The translations under genes and the position numbers were made by a program. Positions 32,565-39,380 of a DNA stretch of 64,000 nt are shown here, piece by piece; the first letter of the stretch is position 1, and every line of letters starts with the position of its first letter. The stretch covers positions 1 through 64,000 of the forward strand of contig NZ_VSEY01000029.1 of the NCBI RefSeq assembly GCF_008086045.1, written 5' to 3'. The stretch comes from Nonomuraea sp. PA05 (GTDB lineage Bacteria; Actinomycetota; Actinomycetes; Streptosporangiales; Streptosporangiaceae). The notes under the pieces are model-generated. The model had not been told where the DNA came from and searched no databases. It saw only the letters and a program-made list of their open reading frames with translations.

Positions 32565-33652
32565 ACCTCACCTCCCAGCCGCTGATAGCTGACGACGACG
32601 CCGCTGGCCTCCTGCACGGGGATGGGGCTGATGGGCAGGTCGTCGTTGTCGGCCACGACCGCCACGCTCACCATGGTGGACATGGCGGACACGGTGACCC
32701 TGGCGCGGGTCCTGGCGCCGTCCAGTGCTCTGACGGGCGCTCTGAGCAGGTCTTCGCGGACGCCGTCCGGCAGGGTGGGCAGGTGCTCGCCGAACGGCGG
32801 GGCGGTGACGAGGACCTGGCGGCGTTCTGCGGCGTCGATGCGTTCGCGCAGGACGGCCACCAGCTCGTCGGGGACGTCCTCGCGTTCGGTGATGAGCCTC
32901 CGCAGGCGCATCGCGCCGGCCGTGCAGTCCTCGCGTACGCGCGGATCGCCGGGGTCGGCGCCGTTACCGAGCTGGGTGAGCAGCGACTCGGCGACGTCGC
33001 GGATGGCCTCGTAGCGGCGCAGCCGGTCGGCGTGGATGCGGTGGGCGGACTCGCGCCAGGCGTCGTCGGCGGCGAGCTTGCGGGCCAGCAGGACGGTCTC
33101 CTCGGCGCGGGTGCGCAGCAGGTGGCAGCCCGCCATGTAGCCGAGCTGCATGGTGACGCCGCCGGCGATGACCACCAGGTACTTGGCGATGGAGACGCGG
33201 TCGAACGAGCCCAGCAGGGCCATGGCGGTGAGCATGATGAGGGCGTTCGCGGCCAGGAAGGCGACGATCTCGGTACGCCAGCGCGGCCGTCCCCAGATCA
33301 GCATGACGCCGATCCAGCCGATGGAGCCCCAGCCCCAGTCGCTGATGCCGAGCAGCTCTTCCGGGCGGCTGGCGACGATCACCGCGATGTCCACGGCGAG
33401 GGTGGCCAGGGCGAGCCCCAGGACGCGGTCGGGACCGCGGGAGCGGCGTGACAGGGTGAGGGCGCCGATGACGAAGATCACGGAGTAGAGGATCCAGGCC
33501 GCGACGGCGAGCCAGGGCCAGCGGAAGGAGGCCCAGCCGGTGAGGGTGACGGTGAGGTCGTAGCCGAGGTGCCAGACGCCGGCGATGACGACGGCGCCGA
33601 GCGCGGTGTAGCGGGCGTAGCGCAGCGCGATCTGCTCGATCTCCTCGGTCAT
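32534..33652 (-). CDS. Six-helix membrane sensor with degenerate histidine-kinase core (pseudokinase)
   Basis: The 372-residue product has about six N-terminal membrane helices (to residue about 180), a coiled helical segment at the dimerisation position (AHRIHADRLRRYEAIRDVAESLLTQL) and a C-terminal part that lines up with an HATPase fold but lacks its signatures. Where the true kinase upstream has EALANIALHA and EVADAGRGFD, this protein has RAPVRALDGAR and AVVADNDDLPIS, so the N-box Asn and G-box Asp/Gly are gone and the H-box His is not seen. It is probably a catalytically dead partner that senses a signal or tunes the neighbouring kinase. Lies 31 bp downstream of that kinase gene and overlaps the regulator gene. 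Confidence 0.8.
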   Translation of the reverse strand: MTEEIEQIALRYARYTALGAVVIAGVWHLGYDLTVTLTGWASFRWPWLAVAAWILYSVIFVIGALTLSRRSRGPDRVLGLALATLAVDIAVIVASRPEELLGISDWGWGSIGWIGVMLIWGRPRWRTEIVAFLAANALIMLTAMALLGSFDRVSIAKYLVVIAGGVTMQLGYMAGCHLLRTRAEETVLLARKLAADDAWRESAHRIHADRLRRYEAIRDVAESLLTQLGNGADPGDPRVREDCTAGAMRLRRLITEREDVPDELVAVLRERIDAAERRQVLVTAPPFGEHLPTLPDGVREDLLRAPVRALDGARTRARVTVSAMSTMVSVAVVADNDDLPISPIPVQEASGVVVSYQRLGGEVWVNSIWQDR

Positions 33653-33683
33653 GGCCGCCCCCCGTCCTGCCCGATCGCCCCGG

Positions 33684-34838
33684 TCATGGCCGCCACCACA
33701 GGCTCACTCGCGTGCCGCGGTCGCCGGAGGAGATGCGGGCGCCGCCGTTCGGCAGGGAGCGCATCGTGTCGAGGATGGAGCCGCGCACGCCGAACCGGTC
33801 GGGCGGCAGCCGGTCCTGGTCGAACCCGCGGCCCGCGTCGGCCACCTCGACCACGATCTCGCCGTCGCGCCTGGCGGAGACCAGTTCGGCCTCGCGGACG
33901 CCGGCGTGCAGGGCGATGTTGGCCAGGGCCTCGGTGACGGCGCGGGCGAAGCGTTCCGCGACGTCGCCGGGGACGGTCTCGGGGGTGAGGCGGCGGCGTA
34001 CGTCCAGGCCGGTGGCCCGCCCTGCGACCTCGTCGAGCAGCGCGTCGAGGGCGATGGGGGCGGAGTCGGCGTGCGGCTGGTCGCGCAGCTTCTCCAGGGC
34101 GGCGAGGTCGGTGGCGACCTGGTCGCGCAGGGTGGCCGACGGCTGGTCGTAGGTGCCGAGCCCGACCATGGTGAGCGTGTGCAGGGAGGTCTCGTGGATG
34201 CTGCCGACCTGGTGCAGCTCGTCCTCGCGGCGCAGCCGTTCGACCATGAGGGAGATCTCGGTTCGCGCGCTCTCCCGCAGGAAGGTGTCGGCCGAGGCGG
34301 CCGAGCGGCGCAGCAGCGTCATGAGCAGCACGATCGCGAGGAGTTGCACGAGGTGGATGCCGAGGGGCCCGTACACGTCGTGCTCGGACGAGGCCAGCCG
34401 CACGCCGGCGGCGAAGGCGCCGGCCAGGAGGAGGCCGATGGGCACGGCGATCGCGGGCCGCCAGGTCACTCCGGCCATGACGATGGTCATCGTGACCAGC
34501 CCGTGCACCCAGCTCGACCCCGTGACGAGCGTCTCGGTCGCGACGAGGTGTCTCTGCGCGAGACCCAGCGCGACGATGATGGCCACATCACTGGCCACCA
34601 GCCAGTAGGGCAGCAGCTCCTTGCGGAAGAACACCCGCATGTACAGCCCCGTCCACACGGCGTGGACGAGCAGCAGGGGTGTCAGCCACGCGGCGGAGAC
34701 CGGCGGCACCGCGCCGAACAGGGCCGCGACGACGGCCACCGCGCCCACCGCGCTGCGCGCGCCGGCCCCGGTCCGCGCGACGGCCTTGGTCAGCTGCCTG
34801 GTGGCCGAGTCGTATCTCGTGGAGCCGGATGAAGCCAT
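33684..34838 (-). CDS. Membrane sensor histidine kinase (HisKA_3/NarL-type)
   Basis: A 384-residue kinase with N-terminal membrane helices (about residues 30-180), a dimerisation/phospho-acceptor motif SIHETSLHTL with candidate His215, and an HATPase_c domain with N-box EALANIALHA (Asn307) and G1 box EVADAGRGFD (Asp334, Gly336), then a G2-like GVRGSILDTM and GTRVSLWWRP. Resembles MacS-type actinomycete kinases, though I cannot confirm that name. First gene of the operon with the pseudokinase and NarL-type regulator. Signal unknown; no large extracellular domain. Confidence 0.9.
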   Translation of the reverse strand: MASSGSTRYDSATRQLTKAVARTGAGARSAVGAVAVVAALFGAVPPVSAAWLTPLLLVHAVWTGLYMRVFFRKELLPYWLVASDVAIIVALGLAQRHLVATETLVTGSSWVHGLVTMTIVMAGVTWRPAIAVPIGLLLAGAFAAGVRLASSEHDVYGPLGIHLVQLLAIVLLMTLLRRSAASADTFLRESARTEISLMVERLRREDELHQVGSIHETSLHTLTMVGLGTYDQPSATLRDQVATDLAALEKLRDQPHADSAPIALDALLDEVAGRATGLDVRRRLTPETVPGDVAERFARAVTEALANIALHAGVREAELVSARRDGEIVVEVADAGRGFDQDRLPPDRFGVRGSILDTMRSLPNGGARISSGDRGTRVSLWWRP

Positions 34839-35035
34839 GAGCCGTCCGCACGCGATATGGGCATCGAACGGATCTTACGATAACGGGTAAAAGAGCACGC
34901 GAAAGGGTTTCCTCCGCGCATTTTGTGCTTTTTGCGATGACGCATGGCGTCGTGGGCCTCATGGTCGTCTTCCTCGGCTCTGCTGCGGTGGTCCCGCCCT
35001 GACCGAACCTTCTCCGGCGGCCAGGCCCGCGGCAT

Positions 35036-35053
35036 GACGGCTGAACGGCCGTC
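35036..35053. promoter_or_regulatory. 18-bp palindrome copy 1 upstream of the pseudo-PP2C gene
   Basis: GACGGCTGAACGGCCGTC, palindromic at all but one pair. The second copy at 35064 is 28 bp downstream centre to centre, about 2.7 helical turns. Paired operator-like elements; the binding protein is unknown. Confidence 0.5.
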
Positions 35054-35063
35054 AGAGCGCTAC

Positions 35064-35081
35064 GACGGCCGAACGGCCGTC
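35064..35081. promoter_or_regulatory. 18-bp palindrome copy 2 upstream of the pseudo-PP2C gene
   Basis: GACGGCCGAACGGCCGTC, a perfect palindrome. Lies about 72 bp before the pseudo-PP2C start. As an RNA it would form a hairpin with almost no loop, so a DNA operator is more likely than a terminator. Confidence 0.5.
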
Positions 35082-35152
35082 AGCCGCGTCCCTTCACAAG
35101 AGCGTGTACTAGGACGCGATGTGCCGCGGAGATCGCGGTGGGAGGGGACCTC

Positions 35153-35908
35153 ATGACAGTGTTCGTGATCACGTTTCTGCTGGGCTGCCTGTCGGTGATG
35201 ACCGTCAGGGGCCGTAAGGGGAACTGGCCGGCCGGCATGCCGGTCGCACGGCCGCGGCTGGTGGCGGTGGGGGGCACGTACGAGGGCGGGCACGGGCGGC
35301 CGTCGGACGCGTACGTCGTCCAGGAGCGGTTGATCGCGGCGGCCCGGGGGGTGGGCGGCACCGAGCCCGCCCACCTGGCCGCCGCGCTGACCCTGGGGGC
35401 GGTGGTCGCGGCGCGCCCCCAGCACGGCGAGGAGGCGCTGGACGAGTGCGCGCAGGCGGCGCACCGCGCCGTGCGGAACGCGGCACTGCGCGACCCGGCC
35501 GTGCCCGAGCTGGCCAGCACCCTGGACCTGGTGGTGCTGGAACGGGCGGAGAACCCGCGGCTGCGGTACGCGCACGTGGGCGACGGCGAGATCTGGCTCT
35601 GCCCGAGGGGCGGCGAGCCGCGCCGGCTGACGACACCGCACCTGTTCGGCGAGGACCCGCCGCTGCGCGGGATCGGGCTGCCGCCGGGGCTGAAGCCGGA
35701 GGTGGGCGCGGTGGTGCTGCGTCCGGGCGACCGGGTGGCGATCGTCACGCACGGGGCGATCAAGACGCTGGGGCCGGCGCGGATGAAGGAGTTGTTCGCG
35801 GGGGGCACGTCGCCGGCGGCCTGCCTGGACCGCATGTACGACGAAATGGCCGCGGCGGAGCCGAAGGGCGACGCCACCGTGATCATCGCGGAGTACGTCA
35901 CGGCGTGA
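35153..35908 (+). CDS. Membrane-anchored PP2C-like protein, probably catalytically dead
   Basis: One N-terminal membrane helix (residues 2-18), then a PP2C phosphatase-like domain. Landmarks: RPSDAY (Asp52) at motif 1, HVGDGEIWLCPRGG like the canonical HVGDSRxYL, DRVAIVTHGAIK at the SDG position and GDATVIIAEY (Asp240) at the DNxT position. The second metal-binding motif DGMGG is replaced by RGVGG (Arg65) and SDG by THG (His200), so two metal-coordinating Asp are missing. Likely a pseudophosphatase with a binding or regulatory role. ATG 35153 has GGAGGGG upstream. A stem-loop follows the stop. Twin palindromes upstream suggest dedicated control. Confidence 0.75.
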   Translation: MTVFVITFLLGCLSVMTVRGRKGNWPAGMPVARPRLVAVGGTYEGGHGRPSDAYVVQERLIAAARGVGGTEPAHLAAALTLGAVVAARPQHGEEALDECAQAAHRAVRNAALRDPAVPELASTLDLVVLERAENPRLRYAHVGDGEIWLCPRGGEPRRLTTPHLFGEDPPLRGIGLPPGLKPEVGAVVLRPGDRVAIVTHGAIKTLGPARMKELFAGGTSPAACLDRMYDEMAAAEPKGDATVIIAEYVTA

Positions 35909-35912
35909 TGGG

Positions 35913-35947
35913 CGGCCGGTCTCACCCGTAAGAGGTGAATCCGGCCG
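35913..35947 (+). terminator. Stem-loop after the pseudo-PP2C gene
   Basis: CGGCCGG (35913-35919) pairs with CCGGCCG (35941-35947), and inner TCACC pairs with GGTGA, giving a long interrupted stem 5 bp after the stop codon. Probable terminator or attenuator before the permease operon. Confidence 0.55.
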
Positions 35948-36003
35948 TCTCACTGTCACCCAACCTGATTACCACCTTCGTCACCACGTCAGGGGGTATC
36001 AGG

Positions 36004-36036
36004 ATGACCGTTTCGCAGCGGACGGCCACGCCGTGA
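36004..36036 (+). CDS. Leader mini-ORF (10 aa) coupled to the permease gene
   Basis: ATG 36004 opens a 10-codon frame (MTVSQRTATP) that ends in TGA at 36034-36036, overlapping the permease GTG start as GTGA. A GGGGG-rich ribosome site precedes the mini-ORF, whereas the permease GTG has no clear ribosome site of its own. Translation of the permease probably depends on termination and restart from this leader. The peptide has no run of one amino acid that would suggest attenuation. Confidence 0.5.
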   Translation: MTVSQRTATP

Positions 36037-37475
36037 GCGCCGCCGACCTGCCGATCGACCCGCGGGAGACCACGGCGCGAGCCCGCGTCCCCGCCACCGT
36101 GTGGATTTCCTGGGTGGCCCTGGCCATGATGACCACGAGCTCCGTGGCCAGCCTGCGCCCCTCACCCACCATGGCCGTCTACGGCCTGGCCTGCATCTTC
36201 CTGTACCTCATACCGGCCCTGGTGTTCCTGCTGCCGACCTCTCTGGTGTCGGCTGAGCTGGCCTCGGGCTGGGAGGGCGGCGTCTACAACTGGGTCAGCC
36301 TCGGCATCTCCAAGCCGATGGGCTTCCTCGCGGTCTGGTGCCAGTTCGCGATGACCATCTTCTACTATCCGAGCCTGCTGGGGTACGTGGCCAGCACGCT
36401 CGCCTACGTCTTCAACCCGGACCTGGCGTCGAGCGGCGTGTGGACCGCCCTGGTCATCATGGTCTGCTACTGGACCGGCGTGTGGATCTCCGCGCGCGGC
36501 ACCAAGGGCGTGGCGGGCCTGGCCAGCGGCGGCCTCGTCATCGGCACGCTGGTGCCGGGAGTCCTGCTGGTCGTGCTCGGCATCGTCTTCCTCGGCCAGG
36601 GCAACGCCTCGGCCGCGCCGATGACGACCGACAACCTGCTGCCGGCCTGGGCCGGGCTGGCGAGCCTGGTGCTGATCGTGAACAACTTCCTGTCGTACTC
36701 GGGCATGGAGATGAACGCGGTGCACGTGTCGTCGCTGCGCGAGCCCGGCAAGGAGTTCCCGAAGGCGATCTTCCTGGCCATGGCCATGGTGCTGGCGATC
36801 TTCATCCTGCCGGCGCTGGCCATCAGCTGGGTCGTCCCGGCCGAGCAGCTCTCGCTGACGGCGGGCGTGATGCAGGCGTTCGACGCGGTGTTCGCCGAGT
36901 TCGGCTCACAGTGGCTGACCCCGATCATCGGCATCATGCTGGTCACCGCCTCGCTCGGCGGCATGCTGACGTGGCTCGCCGGGCCGTCGAAGGGCCTGCT
37001 GCTGATCGCGCGCCAGGAGGGGTACCTGCCGCCGTACCTGCAGCGGCTCAACAAGCACGGCGTCCAGCAGAACATCCTGGTCGTGCAGGGCCTGATCACC
37101 ACGGTGATCGCGATGTTGTACGCGTTCATCCCCGACGTCTCCAGTGCGTACTGGATCTTCTCGGTGATCACCACGCAGGTCTACCTGATCATGTACCTGC
37201 TGCTGTTCGTGGCCGCGGTCCGGCTGCGCCGCAGCCACCCCGACCATCCGCGTGGCTACCGCGCCCCCATGCTGACCGGGCTCTGCGGCGTCGGCTTCGC
37301 CGCCTCGCTGGCGGCGCTGCTGGTCGGGTTCGTGCCGCCGTCGCAGTTCGAGTCGGGCAACACGGCGCTCTACATCGTGTTCGTGGCGGGCGGCGCGCTC
37401 GGGCTCGGCCTGCTCGTGCCGTACCTGTTCTACCGGCTGCGCAAGCCCTCGTGGAAGCAGGTGGACGCGTCATGA
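36033..37475 (+). CDS. APC-superfamily amino acid permease (glutamate/GABA antiporter-like)
   Basis: Twelve-helix permease of 480 residues. N-terminal VWISWVALAMMTTSSVASLRPSP and SLVSAELASGWEGGVYNWVSLGISKPMGFLAVWCQFAM, then SYSGMEMNAVHVSSLREPGKEFPKAIF and LLLIARQEGYLPPYLQRLNKHGVQQNIL are typical of the glutamate:GABA antiporter (GadC/YjeM-like) group. The GTG start overlaps the leader mini-ORF stop, and the end overlaps the next gene by 4 bp. With an M20 dipeptidase and phosphoketolase downstream it may import an amino acid or peptide-derived substrate. The specific substrate is not readable. Confidence 0.9.
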   Translation: MSAADLPIDPRETTARARVPATVWISWVALAMMTTSSVASLRPSPTMAVYGLACIFLYLIPALVFLLPTSLVSAELASGWEGGVYNWVSLGISKPMGFLAVWCQFAMTIFYYPSLLGYVASTLAYVFNPDLASSGVWTALVIMVCYWTGVWISARGTKGVAGLASGGLVIGTLVPGVLLVVLGIVFLGQGNASAAPMTTDNLLPAWAGLASLVLIVNNFLSYSGMEMNAVHVSSLREPGKEFPKAIFLAMAMVLAIFILPALAISWVVPAEQLSLTAGVMQAFDAVFAEFGSQWLTPIIGIMLVTASLGGMLTWLAGPSKGLLLIARQEGYLPPYLQRLNKHGVQQNILVVQGLITTVIAMLYAFIPDVSSAYWIFSVITTQVYLIMYLLLFVAAVRLRRSHPDHPRGYRAPMLTGLCGVGFAASLAALLVGFVPPSQFESGNTALYIVFVAGGALGLGLLVPYLFYRLRKPSWKQVDAS

Positions 37476-37921
37476 CCACCACCATGGGCACCGCCACCAG
37501 GGGGCAGCGCACCACCGTGTACGTCGTCATCTGCGTCGTGCTGGTCATCTCCATGGTCGCCGCCCTGCTCGTCGTCCCCACGCCCGCGCCGACCGACACG
37601 GCCGAGCAGAAGGCCGACCAGTTCATCGCGGCGCTGCAGCAGGCGGGGGCGGTGCACGTGCCGTCCAAGGAGCAGGTCGTGAACGTGCTCGGCGACGACG
37701 GCGGCGCGGTCTGCGCGGGCCCCAACGAGGCGCTGAACCAGGCGCAGTTGCAGGCCCAGCTCTCGAACGGGGCCGGCGGGCCCGGCACGCGGCCCGTCAT
37801 CGCCGACAGCAAGGTGCTCCAGGGCGGCAAGCTGATCGTGCAGACGTACTGCCCCGACCAGCTCGCCGCCTACCAGGAGTTCATCGAGGGCCTGCTGACG
37901 GCCGACGTGGCGGGAGGATGA
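37472..37921 (+). CDS. Single-pass membrane protein of unknown function, 149 aa
   Basis: A short basic N-terminus, one membrane helix (residues about 15-38, VYVVICVVLVISMVAALLVV), then an extracytoplasmic domain of about 110 residues with two cysteines (AVCAGP and QTYCPDQL) that could form a disulfide. No named family recognised. The ATG overlaps the permease stop (ATGA), and its own stop is 3 bp before the dipeptidase ATG, so it is firmly part of this operon. A possible accessory subunit of the permease. Confidence 0.7.
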   Translation: MTTTMGTATRGQRTTVYVVICVVLVISMVAALLVVPTPAPTDTAEQKADQFIAALQQAGAVHVPSKEQVVNVLGDDGGAVCAGPNEALNQAQLQAQLSNGAGGPGTRPVIADSKVLQGGKLIVQTYCPDQLAAYQEFIEGLLTADVAGG

Positions 37922-37924
37922 GCC

Positions 37925-39280
37925 ATGGAGCTGACCGAGCTGCGAGCACGCGTCGCGGAGCTCATGCCGGGAGCCCGTGACGAGCTGGCCGAGCTGGTCG
38001 CCATCAGGTCGGTGGCCGACCCGCGCCAGTTCCCGCCCGAGGAGTGCGAGCGGGCGGCGCGCTGGGTACTCGGCAGGTTCTCGGCGCTCGGCTTCGCCGA
38101 CGCGTTCCTCGCCGAGACGGCCGACGGCAGCCAGGCGGTGGTCGGGTCCAGGCCGTGCGCCGACCCGTACGCGCCGACCGTGCTGCTCTACGCCCACTAC
38201 GACGTGCAGCCGCCGCTGGCCGAGTCCGAGTGGCGGACGCCGCCGTTCACGCTCACCGAGGTGGACGGCCGCTGGTACGGGCGCGGCGCCGCCGACTGCA
38301 AGGGCAACATCCTCATGCACCTGCTGGCGCTGCGGGCACTCGGCGACGCCATCCCCGTCAACCTGAAACTGGTCGTCGAGGGGTCGGAGGAGCAGGGCAC
38401 CGGCGGGCTGGAGGCATTCGTACAGAACCATCCCGACCTGCTGCGCGCCGACGCGATCCTGATCTGCGACACCGGCAACGCGGCGGTCGGCCGCCCCGCC
38501 ACCACGGTCACGCTGCGCGGCCTGGTCACCGTCGTGGTGACGATCGAGGCGCTGGCCTCGGAGGTGCACTCCGGCATGTTCGGCGGAGCCGCGCCCGACG
38601 CCCTGGCCGCGCTGGTGACCATGCTGGCGAGCCTGCGGGACGAACGGGGCAACACCACCGTCACGGGGCTGGACTCCACGCAGCTGTGGACCGGGGAGCC
38701 GTACCCGGCCGAGCAGTTCCGCGGCGACGCGGGCGTGCTGGAGGACGTCGTCCTGCTGGGTGACGGCAGCGTCGCCGACATGGTGTGGGCGCGCCCGACG
38801 GTGACCGTGCTCGGCATCGACTGCCCGCCGGTGGTCGGGTCGGCGGCGGCCATCGTGCCCAGGGCCGCCGCGCGGCTCAACCTGCGCGTGCCGCCCGGCA
38901 TGGACGCCCAGCAGGCCAGGGACGCCCTCGTCGCGCACCTGCACGCCGCCGCCCCGTGGGGGGTGCGGGTCACGACCAGGACCGAGGCCATGGGCCGGCC
39001 GTTCAGGGCGGGGCTCGACGGGCCCGCGTACAAGGCGATCGGATGGGCCATGGAGGAGGCGTACGGCAGCCCGATGGCGCTGCTCGGGCAGGGCGGCTCG
39101 ATCCCGCTGTGCAACGTGCTCGCCGAGACCTACCCCGCGGCCGAGCTGATCCTGATGGGGGTCGAGGAGCCGAAGACGCTGATGCACGCGCCCAACGAGA
39201 GCGTGGACCCGGCCGAGATCGCCTCGATGGCGCTGACGGAGGCCCTGTTCCTGTGCAGGTACGCGGCCCTGTCGCGCTGA
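37925..39280 (+). CDS. M20-family metallopeptidase (dipeptidase)
   Basis: Zinc-dependent M20 peptidase of 451 residues. Active-site elements: LLYAHYDVQPPL (first metal His and Asp), RGAADCKGN (bridging Asp), EGSEEQGTGG (catalytic Glu pair), and HAPNESVDP near the C-terminus with the last metal His. The central dimerisation domain contains ALASEVHSGMFGGAAPD. Resembles carnosinase/PM20D-type dipeptidases. Ribosome site GGGAGG precedes the ATG. Third gene of the permease operon, suggesting dipeptide or acyl-amino-acid turnover. Confidence 0.92.
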   Translation: MELTELRARVAELMPGARDELAELVAIRSVADPRQFPPEECERAARWVLGRFSALGFADAFLAETADGSQAVVGSRPCADPYAPTVLLYAHYDVQPPLAESEWRTPPFTLTEVDGRWYGRGAADCKGNILMHLLALRALGDAIPVNLKLVVEGSEEQGTGGLEAFVQNHPDLLRADAILICDTGNAAVGRPATTVTLRGLVTVVVTIEALASEVHSGMFGGAAPDALAALVTMLASLRDERGNTTVTGLDSTQLWTGEPYPAEQFRGDAGVLEDVVLLGDGSVADMVWARPTVTVLGIDCPPVVGSAAAIVPRAAARLNLRVPPGMDAQQARDALVAHLHAAAPWGVRVTTRTEAMGRPFRAGLDGPAYKAIGWAMEEAYGSPMALLGQGGSIPLCNVLAETYPAAELILMGVEEPKTLMHAPNESVDPAEIASMALTEALFLCRYAALSR

Positions 39281-39291
39281 CCCGGCCGCCG

Positions 39292-39327
39292 TCACCCGTC
39301 ACGGGTGATGCCCCGCCCGGAGCGGGG
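39292..39327 (+). terminator. Two adjacent hairpins between the dipeptidase and phosphoketolase genes
   Basis: TCACCCG/CGGGTGA with a 3-nt loop (39292-39308), then CCCCGC/GCGGGG with a 5-nt loop (39311-39327), lying 12 bp after the dipeptidase stop. Probable terminator, or a leader structure of the phosphoketolase gene. Confidence 0.5.
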
Positions 39328-39380
39328 TCCGACAGTTGGGGCCAGCGGCATGACGGCACGTCCCGAGGAGGCCCCCAGCC

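Larger units (their letters stand above)
34839..35152. other. 314-bp intergenic region between kinase and pseudo-PP2C genes
   Basis: Divergent promoter space. Its left part (34860-34930) is unusually AT-rich for this window and probably holds the kinase promoter. The right part holds two 18-bp palindromes annotated separately (35036-35053, 35064-35081). I see no gene or RNA signature in it. Confidence 0.5.

Noticed and set aside
35036..35081. Intrinsic terminator for the kinase operon or a mobile-element end
   Set aside because: It lies upstream, not downstream, of both flanking genes, the hairpins have nearly no loop, and no transposase or target-site duplication is visible.
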